Source: Diplonema papillatum
Taxonomy: Eukaryota; Euglenozoa; Diplonemea; Diplonemida; Diplonemidae
DNA: 64,000 nucleotides
Direction: 5' to 3'
Assembly (NCBI GenBank): GCA_030068145.1
Contig: JAPJBO010001078.1
Location: forward strand, 1 to 64,000
The first letter of the stretch is position 1; every line of letters begins with the position of its first letter. Shown one piece after another: positions 20,743 through 30,044 of the stretch. Below the pieces are notes generated by a model. That model was not told the origin of the DNA, searched no databases, and was given only the letters and a program-made list of their open reading frames with translations. The translations under genes and the position numbers were made by a program.

Positions 20743-20755
20743 CAACTGGGAGCAT
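18668..20755 (-). CDS. Ubiquitin-specific protease (C19) C-terminal half fused to an unknown domain, within mobile DNA
   Basis: The frame of 695 codons opens at an ATG in the last bases of repeat copy 3 and reads through its A tail as poly-Lys. From about residue 50 it matches the second half of a USP catalytic domain: zinc-ribbon pairs CGKC and CVSCG, then RLVAVVSHTGENNASHYIVH (His box; usual GHY is SHY) and RWTMLDGMNTSF (the aspartate region). The Cys box of the N-terminal half is absent, so the fold is incomplete as encoded here. Residues about 240-500 are acidic and disordered. The last 170 residues form a Trp-rich, probably globular domain I do not recognise. It may be part of a 5'-truncated retroelement or a captured host gene. 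An upstream exon could supply the Cys box, but only repeats are visible. Confidence 0.65.
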
Positions 20756-21563
20756 CGTACGGGAAACAAATGGGGCTAGGGGTGTGTTGGGCTAGTTCCT
20801 TTTCAATTGACAACAAGCAAATGGGAAGCGAACGGGAAGCAAGCGGATGAGGACGGTGTTCTGTGTTGCTGGGGCCCCGCGCTTGCGTCCGTCCTCAAGC
20901 CCCTTTTCTCTTACTCACCCCAGCGAAGCAAAACGGTTCACCACAAAGACACAAACAGGTTTCACTCTATTTTATCAGGGCTGAATCCTCTTTGGTGGCG
21001 GACCACCTGCCCTCTTCGATTCGCGGTGGCAAGCCTCAAACGTCAGTATTGGTCATCGAAAAAAGTGGGACAACCCTCAAACGCCAGTATTGGTGATCCA
21101 AAAATGTGGGACAACCCTCAAACGTCTGTATTGGTGATCCAAAAAAGTGGGACAACCCTCAAACGTCAGTATTGGTCATCGAAAAAAGTGGGACAACCCT
21201 CAAATGTCTGTATTGGTCATCCAAAAAAGTGGGACAACCCTCAAACGTCAGTATTGGTGACCCAAAAAAGTGGGACAACCCTCAAACGTCAGTATTGGTG
21301 ATCCAAAAAAGTGGGACAACCCTCAAACGTCAGTATTGGTGATCCAAAAATGTGGGACAACCCTCAAACGTCAGTATTGGTGACCTGCTGGGCAGCTTGG
21401 GGCAGGATCTTTTACGCCCGGGAAGGGTAGGTGCGCAGCTCGGACGCCAGATACGAAGTAAGGGGCTTTCACCCACAGCAAAGGTACTGCTTGCCTTGGC
21501 CGCGTTTCGAAAAACACGTTTCCAGGGGACACCGCGAGGAGGTGGCAAGTCAGATTTTGTCCC
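20714..21563 (-). repeat. A-tailed interspersed repeat, copy 3
   Basis: On the minus strand it starts GGGGGACAAAATCTGACTTGCC at 21563 and ends CGTACGATGCTCCCAGTTG plus 29 A (20742-20714). The first 175 bp are nearly identical to copy 1. The middle is replaced by a 41-bp tandem array and a segment shared with 18000-18105, so the copy is a mosaic. The A tail abuts the protease frame. Confidence 0.7.
21033..21385. repeat. 41-bp tandem repeat
   Basis: About eight to nine units of CCTCAAACGTCAGTATTGGT followed by GATCCAAAAAAGTGGGACAA, with small variants (CATCG, GACC). Unit length is near 41 bp with no unique spacers, which excludes a CRISPR array. Confidence 0.95.
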
Positions 21564-21970
21564 CCTGAACACCGAAAACGTGACAGGCAACTGTTGCATG
21601 TCGAAATGGGGGGGGCACGTTCTCCCGAAGTTGCGACCCTTGAAAGAACGTCGTTCGTAGGAGCTTCGAATTCCTGTGACGGTTTCGTTGGATGCATCGG
21701 TCAAAATATCAACAAAAATATGTACCCATAGCTCTGTCAGAACCTTTTCGCTGACTCGTAACTTCACATACCTTGACTGCTTCCACACGAACTCTCGAAC
21801 ACCAGATTTTTCAAGCACAACTCCGACCCTAACCATCTTGTGAATTTCTTTTCTTCTTCTAGTTCCTGTTTGCGTTGTGTGTGCTGAATCCTGTTTTCTT
21901 TCGAGTCGGCCTCTTCACACAAGAGGCCGAACCTGGACAAGAAGGCCCACATCAAAGCACTAAGAATCCA
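21564..21970. other. Repeat-derived stretch between copy 3 and LINE2
   Basis: 21600-21780 is a fourth copy of the 17060-17640 repeat. 21905-21945 (CGAGTCGGCCTCTTCACACA then AGAGGCCGAACCTGGACAAG) contains a hairpin and resembles 7950-7990. No gene seen. Confidence 0.65.
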
Positions 21971-24681
21971 TCAAATGCACGCGTGCGCTGGCTGCGTGAA
22001 CGGCTGCACCTCCAGCGCCGGTGTCAGGAGCGCTTCTCGAGCTACCGCTGCCACCTCGTTGCGAAGAGCTGTGTGTGCCCTCGTCCTGAGCCCCCCGGAC
22101 ATGCAGCACAGGGAGTGGTCTCCCATCACGTCCGCGTCCGCATCCCCGCACAAGCGGCACTTCCCGACTTGCGCCGTCAGGGGAAGCCCTAGCCTCATGC
22201 GCACTGCCACGTTGAACTCCACCGGAGAGAGCCACATCCACTCCGGGGCGTCGTAGCTGCCGTACAGCCAAGCCGCAGAGTGCCTCGCCGCACAGCTCTG
22301 CATCCTGGCCTGCTTCCTTTCGTCCGCCACCTCCATGATGGCCTCCCTCCTCAGCTGCGCTACTTCGGCGCTCCAGATCTTCTGCTGCCGCGGTTTCTGT
22401 TCCGCCCCCACTCGCTGTGCGTCCTGTACTTTCGTCAGGACGGTAGGGTGCTGTGCGAGATGGGGGCAGTTCACTGCCGCTTGGCAAAGGGGATCTGCGG
22501 CCTGGCTGACCCTTGCCCTTGTCTCTGTGCTCATCAGATCCTGCCCTGCCTCCCATCCGCTCAGTGCCGCTGCGACTCCCGCTATCGCAGCCGTGCTGCT
22601 GCAAGAGTGCAGCCCTAGTCCCCCCAACCTCGTCGGGAGGGAAGCCTGTGCCCACGTCTCCTCATCCAGCTCGGCCCCCAGGATGTTCCCCAGGGCTGCT
22701 CTCGTGGACCGGTCGACCTTCGCATAGTCGCCCACCGACCCGGTCGAGCGCATGAGCGAGACCACTGTCGCAAACCCGGCGCAAGTCCGGAGGAGCGCCA
22801 GTGCCACGTGCGGGTCCGGCAGGGTCGAGATTGCCCTCGACTTCTTGTCCACCTTCTCCAGTGCCCTCTCCACCGCCGCTGCTACCGCCTCCGGCCTGCC
22901 GAGCGGGGCGCCGAGGAGCTCCCAGTTGTCAAGCAGCTTGTGCTTCATCCCCTGAAACTGCCCTGGGACCGCCTCGACCGGGTGCACCACGACCTCGCTT
23001 TTTTCCCGGTTCAGGAACATACCCGCCTGGGCGCCCTCCCTCTCAAACAGGGCAACCCAGTTCGCCAAGGCCTGCCAGGTTCCCGCCAGCGCCCCATCAT
23101 CGAGGTAGAAGGACCTGGCCTCCAAGAAGTCCCCCTCCAGTTCCCCCATCCCTCGTTCCACCCGTTCGAGCACCTTCTTCAACACGAGGCTGAAGAACAG
23201 CGGCCCTAGGGGGTCTCCCTGCTGCACCCCGCTCTCAGACCACACCACCTCATGCCCGAAGGTCAGCTGCGACCTGGCCCCATAAGCCGCCTCCCCCGCC
23301 TTTCTCCCCACCCCTGTCTGGGTTGCCCCTAACAGGGCCTTCTCGATGGCCTTCTTGACCTCTTTGTCCGCCATCAGGACCTTCGCCGCTAGCCGTCGCA
23401 GGATTTCCCCGCAGGCAATCGGGCGGAGGCCGCCGTCCTTCTTCTCCAGCGCCACCAACTTTGCACCATACCAAAACGGCCTGGCGCTCTCTGCCATCTT
23501 CCCGGCGGCCAGGCAACCGACCGCCGCGGCCAGGGGCTCCGCCAGCGGACATGCCGGGCCCAGCAAGTCGAGCAGGTGCTGTGCAGTCAGGCCCGACGGT
23601 CCCGCCGCTGTTCCCCTTGGCATGGACCGCAACGCCTTCTTCACCGCCTCCTTTGTGACGTGGGGGCTGTCCACCTCCTGCCTCTGGACTCCCTGTAGCC
23701 CCGGCGGGGGTGCAGCCTCCGGGTGCTTCTCCCTCATGGTGCGCAGCGAGTCCTCCGTCACTGACGCCACCTTGGCCGCCGAGAGGGCCGCGATCGCTCG
23801 GCCGAACCACCGCGTTTTTCCGTGCTTCAGCACCTCCTTCACCGTAGCATCGTCCAGCTGCTCCACGCTCTCCACGTCCGTTCCCAGGCCCAGGTGCGCC
23901 CCGACCCCCTCGTCCTCCTCTATATCCACCATGAACCTCACTCTCTCCTTTTCCACCCGGCTATCTCAACCGCCTCCGCCCAGAGAGTCGAGAACTCCCC
24001 CCTCATCCACATATGAGCTCTCCTCCTCAGTGTGGCCGTGATGTTTTTTTTCCCCCCTCGGGGGCACCGGCACAAGACCAGCGACGGGAAGGCGAACAGG
24101 TGGAGCCACCCCGCGGCGCTCCCCGTGGCCGCCGTCCGCATCACCTTTGCTAGCTGTCCCCCCACCGCCAGCTGCGCTTCCCGCGGGATGCGCTCCAGCT
24201 TCGGCACCCGGAGCGTGGCCAGCTCCGCGAGGGTGAACGGCAGGGCCTCCATTTCCGCATCTGCCGCCGCGTTCCCTCCCGCCCCTTGCCCCTGCTGCAC
24301 CGGAGGCAAGGGGACGGGGGGCCCGGCCGCTGCTTGCCCTATCAACAGGGGGGGGTCGGACCCCAGGTGAGTGTACCACCTGGTCGGTGGCACCCTCCCC
24401 TCCGCCAGCGCTGCCAGGTTGGCGGGTTGGTACAGACAGTCGGCCTTGTGCCGCCCCGACTTCGCCTGAACCCCCATCCTGCAGCAGCCGTCTGGCGCCC
24501 CCCGGGCTGCCTGCTGTCTGGCGACCATGTCCGAGTGAAGGGCACGGATCGCCTGCTCGCCTGTCTGTGGTTGTGGTGGAGGTTCCTGCTGTTGTTGTTG
24601 TGGTGGCTGTTCCTGGGGGGGGGGCGGATCCGCTGCGGGGCCCGGGTTTGCTTCTACGCACCCGTCCACCGTCAGGTCGTC
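21971..24681 (-). pseudogene. LINE2 ORF2: broken reverse transcriptase
   Basis: Starts with the 2A-like peptide at 24637-24681, then Gln/Pro-rich sequence, a possible CX10HX3C finger (ends GRHKADC) and the RT. Frame changes once near 23950. Motif B (GVQQGDPLGP) and motif C (FYLDDG) are present, but motif A with its catalytic Asp is deleted in frame, so the enzyme would be dead even if the frame were whole. The CCHC-type knuckle (CRLCGDADADVMGDHSLCC) remains; the endonuclease core is cut off. The 90-residue insertion seen in LINE1 between motifs B and C is absent. Confidence 0.85.
24637..24681 (-). other. 2A-like ribosome-skipping motif at start of LINE2 ORF2
   Basis: Reads DDLTVDGCVEANPGP: the essential N-P-G-P is intact, with Cys in place of the usual Asp before VE. 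The ORF1 stop codon overlaps its first codons in the other frame. Confidence 0.8.
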
Positions 24682-26066
24682 CCCACCCCTGCCCCCGGTT
24701 GTGTGCTGTCGGGGCGGGCTCCGGGACCGTCTGCCTGGGGCGCCGCGTCCTCGTCCATCGGGACGCGAGTGCGCCTCCGCTTCGCCGTCTCGCCCGTGTC
24801 CTCGCCCTGGACCGGCCCTCCTTGGTCCGGCGCAGGCTCGGGGCTTCTCTCCTCCTCCGCCCGGGGCCCGCCCTCGACCACCTGCTCTCCCTTCGGGGGC
24901 GGCACCGGTTGAGTGTCCGCCCCCTGGGCTCCTTCTGCCGTCGCGCTCCGCGGTGCGTCCTGTGGGTTTCTTGGTTTTTCCTGTGGGTTGATTTCCGCTG
25001 CCTGCTCCCTCTCCTGCTCCGCCGGACCCGCGGGGGACGGGACGCTCTCCATCTCCGACCCCTCGTCCGAGTCCGTCACCTCGACGATCTCCACGCTCGC
25101 CTCCCACTCGGCCCACACGGCGCCGTACCCCGCGTCGTACTCCTCCTGCAACCCTTTTTTGTACAGGTTGTACAGGTGGGTGGCCGCCCTGCGTGCTCCC
25201 GACACCTGCTGCGCCCGCCACGCCGCCTTGTGGTCCCGCGCGTGCCGCTCCAACGCTCCCTGCGACTGGACCACCTCTCCACAGGTGGGGCAGACCCGGA
25301 AGTCCGCCACGCCCTGCTCCGTTGGGGGGAGGGGAAGCTGCTCGTCGCAGGCCGTCCACATCGCCCACAGCTCCTGCAAAAACGCGTGGCGGACCACGCT
25401 TCTCGCTGTCCCCTCCTCCCCGAGCAGGACCTCCATCGCAAGGGCCTGCGCCTCCCCGGCAAACGGGAATGCCGGGTGAAGCCCCCCCTTCCTTTGCACC
25501 CGCCCCGACCTCACGATTGGGGTCCCTGCGTGTTGCCCCTCCCCGAAAAAAAAAACGGAAGCGGCCATACCACTTCCCTTGCCTCCGACTGCGTTCCCAA
25601 GCGGCTGGGAAGGCGCGCCCTTCTGCCGCTGCTCCCGCGGCGGGTGCGCAAGCGCGCAGCTCCCGTCCCGGCAGCCTTCGATGCTGCACGGGGCGACGTG
25701 CCGGAACCGACACATCTCGCGGCTGCAGCCGCGCGTCGCAAAGTCCCAGCAAGCTGGGGCCGCCGCGTCGTTGCGAGCGTGCCGGAACCGGCACCGCTCC
25801 CCAAACCGGCACTCGCCGGTCTTCGCGAACTCCCAGCAAGGAGGCGCGAAGGGGCCCCCGCCGCCTGCCTGCGCCTCCGCTGGGGGAGCCTTGCCGCCTT
25901 TCGCTCCGGCGGGCTGCCCGCCGCCCTTCGCGCCCTTCACGTCGGCGGGCTGTCCGCCTCCGGCTCCCCTCGAGCCCTTCGCCCCGATGCCCGTCGCCAA
26001 GGCTGCCGCGTACGATGGGGGCCCGGCACCCCTCGCCTGCTGCGGCGCTCCTGCTCCGTCCGACAT
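24672..26066 (-). CDS. LINE2 ORF1: CCCH/C2H2 zinc-finger protein
   Basis: 464 residues from an ATG at 26066. About residues 60-80 onward hold a canonical CX8CX5CX3H finger (CWEFAKTGECRFGERCRFRH), then CX7CX4CX3H (CWDFATRGCSREMCRFRH) and CX4CX4CX3H. A C2H2 finger (CPTCG...ERHARDH) lies mid-protein and a basic KRRRTR patch near the end. The order matches LINE1 ORF1, and the frame is intact although ORF2 is not. Expected role: RNA binding in the retrotransposition particle, by analogy. The TGA stop sits within the codons for the 2A-like motif of ORF2, read one base apart. Confidence 0.85.
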   Translation of the reverse strand: MSDGAGAPQQARGAGPPSYAAALATGIGAKGSRGAGGGQPADVKGAKGGGQPAGAKGGKAPPAEAQAGGGGPFAPPCWEFAKTGECRFGERCRFRHARNDAAAPACWDFATRGCSREMCRFRHVAPCSIEGCRDGSCALAHPPREQRQKGAPSQPLGNAVGGKGSGMAASVFFFGEGQHAGTPIVRSGRVQRKGGLHPAFPFAGEAQALAMEVLLGEEGTARSVVRHAFLQELWAMWTACDEQLPLPPTEQGVADFRVCPTCGEVVQSQGALERHARDHKAAWRAQQVSGARRAATHLYNLYKKGLQEEYDAGYGAVWAEWEASVEIVEVTDSDEGSEMESVPSPAGPAEQEREQAAEINPQEKPRNPQDAPRSATAEGAQGADTQPVPPPKGEQVVEGGPRAEEERSPEPAPDQGGPVQGEDTGETAKRRRTRVPMDEDAAPQADGPGARPDSTQPGAGVGTT

Positions 26067-26317
26067 CCCCTCCCTCGCGCGTTGTGTCCGGGGGGCGTGT
26101 GTGCGTGGGTGCGGTCCAGGTGTGGGTGAGTGCGGGTGGTATGCGTGTATGTTCTTTTTTGTATTCGTCTGCGTGTGGGTCGGTGGTGTGGGGTAGGTGG
26201 TGTGTGGCTTGCGCGTGTGCGAGCTAGGGGTGGACGCAAAGTGCAGGGCTTGCGTCCTGCACCGTGCGCCCCTCTAGCTCGCTTCCTTTGGTTTACCAAC
26301 TTCTTTGTGTCTCCTCC

Positions 26318-27131
26318 TTTTTTTTTTCAACTGGGAGCATCGTACGGGAAACAAATGGGGCTAGGGGTGTGTTGGGCTAGTTCCTTTTCAATTTTCTCAT
26401 GGGATACGAGAAGAACCCTCTTCCTCCGCGTCCGAAGAGAAGTTCCTTCACCAAGCGGCCATGTCATTTTGCGAATCGGCGCTTGGAGTGAAGGAAAGTC
26501 TCTTGGGAGCAAGTCTCCTGGGAAAAAAATTGCACCGCCGTACTGTTTCCAGACGTTTACCTGGTGCCTGGTCGGTGTTCTCCGTGTTTTTTTCGGTTCA
26601 TCACAACAGCAAAAGGCACAACCACACCACTGACAGGCGCAGTTTTTGACCGCACCGGTTCACATTGAACCGGCGCCTGCCACACGGCACTGGGGAACCC
26701 CTTCTTTTTTCTTTCTGGGGGTTCAGCTGGGAGCCTGGAAAGGCCGCCGCTTCGCCACAAGCAACCCTTTCTCGCACAGACACAGGAAATTCCACAACTT
26801 TGGCCCCGCAAGAAAAGCCAAGCACCAAAGCAACCTCGCCTTCGCAGCAAGAAAGACCCACCGGGGAGTCCAGCCTTCCGGAAACGGAAACGGTTTGTCA
26901 AGCCGCTTCTGCCTTCGAGCCTTCGATATTCAACCTCTCCGCCCCACAAGGGGGCAGAACCAGCCTTCGGGTGAGGAAACGGTTTGTCAAGCCGCTTCTG
27001 CCTTCGAGCCTTCGATCTTCAACCTTTCCGCCCCACGAGGGAGCAGAGAGGTACTGCTTGCCTTGGCCGCGTTTCGAAAAACACGTTTCCAGGGGACACC
27101 GCGAGGAGGTGGCAAGTCAGATTTTGTCCCC
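26318..27131 (-). repeat. A-tailed interspersed repeat, copy 4
   Basis: The clearest copy: starts GGGGGACAAAATCTGACTTGCC at 27131 on the minus strand and ends CGTACGATGCTCCCAGTTG plus 10 A (26327-26318), about 0.81 kb. It contains two 89-bp units. It has cut the CBM6-like gene at one end and abuts the LINE2 leader at the other. No open frame of interest; probably a non-autonomous retroelement. Confidence 0.75.
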
Positions 27132-28063
27132 CGCTCAATTGTGATTGACGGAGGTTGCATCCCCAAAATAACTCCGCTTGATACAGTAAGCACTGCATCA
27201 TCTAGCTTCACACCGCCTTCGCGACGTTTGATGATCAGTGTGTGACTGCCGTTCCCGACGTTTTGATAAGTGTGTGTCCAGGTGCTCCAATCCGAAGTCA
27301 CCCCCTCCCACACGTTCCATGCAGCCGAATCTAACTTGTAAAAAAACGAGTCTGCTGTTTCAGATGGCCCGTCAAAGTGACCCTGGACGTTCAATATTGC
27401 ATTCTGCGTTAAAATGAACACTAGTTCAACCTGACCGATGCTGTCAGCATCCGGATCTGCCACACTTGCGTCTGGATCGGCCCAAACAATGTATTGGCCC
27501 TCGGAGGCACCGCTGGTTTAATTGGCCACAGATAGAGGGAAGAATCCGCTCTGCCAAGCTAAACGATCGAGCTCGAAGGCAGTTGAAACGTCGATGGTGC
27601 CTGCACTGGTGTACAAGGTAACGCGGTCTAGTTGTGCGTCGCCTTTTAGGTACGCAATGGTGAGCGTGTGACTGCCGCTCGCAACGTTTAAAAATGTTGC
27701 TGGGGTGAAAGCTTCCCAACCTGATGTCGACAAGCTCGTGCTTTTCCACGAACCCTCATCGAGCTGGAAAGAGAACGAAGTACTGGCAGGCAGACTTGCC
27801 AAAACTTCAAAATATATGTCTGCAGATTGCGCCATGGTGAAACTGAATTGTACTCGGCCACCTCCAGCCGTTGGATCGCTTGTGTCTGGCTGTTGAACGT
27901 ACCCTCGACCGATCGTACCATCGAATTCTGCGACTAAAGGCGAAAAAGTAACCTCCGAGGCGAACAACTCTGCTTCAACAGCGACACTGAATCCACTGAA
28001 AACGAAGTCGGCTAACATCGAATTGACCAACACCGCCAGACCCAGCATCGTGCGCATTAACAT
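27132..28063 (-). pseudogene. Secreted protein with two CBM6-like domains, interrupted
   Basis: Starts at an ATG at 28063 with a hydrophobic signal peptide (MLMRTMLGLAVLVNSMLADF). Residues about 28-165 form a CBM6/35-like beta-sandwich (VEAELF ... GRVQFSFTMAQSADIYFEVLA ... SGSHTLTIAY ... LDRVTLYT). A second, similar domain follows (QVELVF ... HFDGPSETADSFFYKLD ... GSHTLIIKRREGGVKLDDAVLTV). A TAA at 27518-27520 separates them in the same frame, and the second domain runs straight into repeat copy 4. Such domains bind polysaccharides outside the cell. Either the gene is dead or only the one-domain product is made. The genome uses TAA as a stop elsewhere, so reassignment is unlikely. Confidence 0.75.
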
Positions 28064-30044
28064 TTTCAGAAAATCTTCCGCAACTTTTTTACAAGGTGAA
28101 AGGACCTTTATTATGTGGATTGAATGCTGATGGTGTACACTGTATGCAAAATGAAGTTGACGTTGTTGTTGGAATGATCTTTTATCACTTCGTTTATGAA
28201 GTTGCTGTCCAATTTCTCAACCCGACCGGTCTCCTTACTCTTTCAAGTATTGCACGGCAGGCTGATCGTTCGCATGCGCGCTGCGGGCCTTCGTTGGTGA
28301 TGTATGCATGTAGGCTTCTAGCCACTTTTTTTCCCCCAAGTCGTCTCACCGGTTGTGGCGCACTTGCTTGCCAGTGGTGTTGCTGCGTGTTGCACCACAG
28401 AAATGCGGCCTCCATCCTCGCTTTCCGAGGCCACGAAACGAGAGCCAGGAGGTCCACCTGATGCCTTTCACGAGTATGACATGCACCCGCGCGAACAAGA
28501 CGGTCGCATCGCCCTGCAGGAGCTCGGCGATGCAAGAGCAGCCGCAAATCGCGTCGTAGGCGGCGCACTCTCACAGGTGATTTGCTGCGTTCAAAGCAAA
28601 AGGTAGAGGAAGGGAGAGGAGCAATGTAGTGTCTTGAACAATAAATGAGAAAAAAACAGACAGGATCGGTTGTTCTTGGTCACGTGGGAACGTGAAAAAG
28701 ACTACACGGGCAGAAGGGTGACACCTGAAGGAGACGTTTAGCCACACACTAACAAGACTTGCAGGTAAACAAAACGTTGTAGACTGCTTCGTGTCATTTC
28801 TGTTTCCGTTTTCCAGTGCATGCGTGCACAGAGGAAAGGCAGCATTTGAATTGTAAATGTCGGTGGCTAACGAGAGTTTCGAAACCTCAGGGGGTGTGAT
28901 CGGTCTGAGGAAAAGGCAAAGGCCCAAAGAGACGCAGCGGAAACACCGCAGAATGCACAAAAGATGCCCAGGTGTACATCTGATGACGATGACCATTTGG
29001 TCGAGCGCACATGAGTGTATGAGCAAGTCAATAGGTGAACGGCTTTGACTGCAGCATATATCCATTGGCACGGATAAAATGGCATTCTAAGTGTTTCGGT
29101 GGGTGGAAAATGTTCCAGTGAAGGTGCAGGTTCAAGTATAGATGTAGAATTAGAGTTGCACGCAGCTTCCCTTTCAGTTTGAATCCTTGTTCGGCTGATG
29201 GCAAACGACTCAGCATAGGAACGATAGTAGATAACCGCTGCCCCTATGTACGGTGAATGCATACAGCGAATGCACTGTGTGCAGGTATGAACCGGAGTTT
29301 GGGAGGGTGTGTAGTGTAGTGCTAAGGTAGTTGTCATGGAACTGAGTTAGGCTGTGCGGTACGTCGCAACACGAAAAACCCCACGCTGCGCGAGCTGCTT
29401 GGTGGTGGAGTTTGTGTCTGCGATGTCTTTGACTGATCTCCTACTTGGGAACACTAATGCAGATGTTCCATCTGGAGAAAGACCAAGTCCAATATAAGAG
29501 AACAGTGCCACAGGGAAGCGAAGTTCATGCAGAAACATGGCTTCATTCTACTTCAGACCCGCCATAGCAGTCCAAGGGCTGTGTTCATTGCCATTGCTGC
29601 CGCACTGACCTATTCGGGAGAGGAATCGAGGACTTTGAGAAGACAGCAGAGAGTATCAGGAAAGTCACGGAAAAACTTTTGATGTAGGCCTGCAGGTCGT
29701 CTTGGCCAGGCGCGTCTGAGGAAACACACTATAGTTTCTTGACGCACCTTTTGACCGAGGCTCCTAACTCTTTGCGTTTACCGTGACCACATTGAGCAGC
29801 TGTATGTCGACCTTTCTCCAGTGGGCTATGCGGCTTCTGGTGTATCTTTAAGTGCTTTTTACTGGTAGCGAGTGCAGCAAAGTGAGGAGCGGATTGAGAG
29901 AGGAAAGAGAGGGACAAGAGTGTGTAAGGAAAGACTGAGAGCTAGGTGGTGGCAAAAGTGGCTATCCTGTACAGAACGGATCTCAGAAGGCCAGTCATCA
30001 GGATTTGGCTGCAATAGCAGCAGGTTCTGATTGGCTGCTGTCTG
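28064..30044. other. Intergenic, possible plus-strand exon at 28402-28575
   Basis: No protein family recognised. The plus-strand segment 28402-28575 reads as about 58 residues (MRPPSSLSEATKREPGGPPD onward, ending GGALSQ) and meets a GTGATT donor, so it could be a first exon, but no partner exon is evident. Repeats are few here. It probably holds the 3' flank of the kinesin gene. Confidence 0.35.

Larger units (their letters stand above)
21971..26317 (-). mobile_element. LINE2: degraded relative of LINE1
   Basis: Same layout as LINE1: leader (about 26317-26067), ORF1 (26066-24672), ORF2 in the -1 frame. ORF2 has one frame change near 23940-23956, an in-frame loss of about 56 codons covering RT motif A (junction near 23290-23305), and stops inside the endonuclease at 21971, so the 3' end is missing. 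Loss of the 3' end is unusual for a LINE, where truncation is normally at the 5' end, and suggests later deletion or recombination. Protein divergence from LINE1 is large, so these are separate subfamilies. Confidence 0.88.

Noticed and set aside
21033-21385. CRISPR array
   Set aside because: Units are contiguous 41-bp repeats without unique spacers, in a eukaryotic setting.
25193-26227. Plus-strand Pro/Arg-rich frame over LINE2 ORF1
   Set aside because: It is the complement of zinc-finger coding sequence and has no family features.
27518-27520. TAA reassigned as a sense codon, keeping the CBM6 gene whole
   Set aside because: TAA ends LINE1 ORF2, and other genes end in TAG and TGA, so all three seem to be stops.
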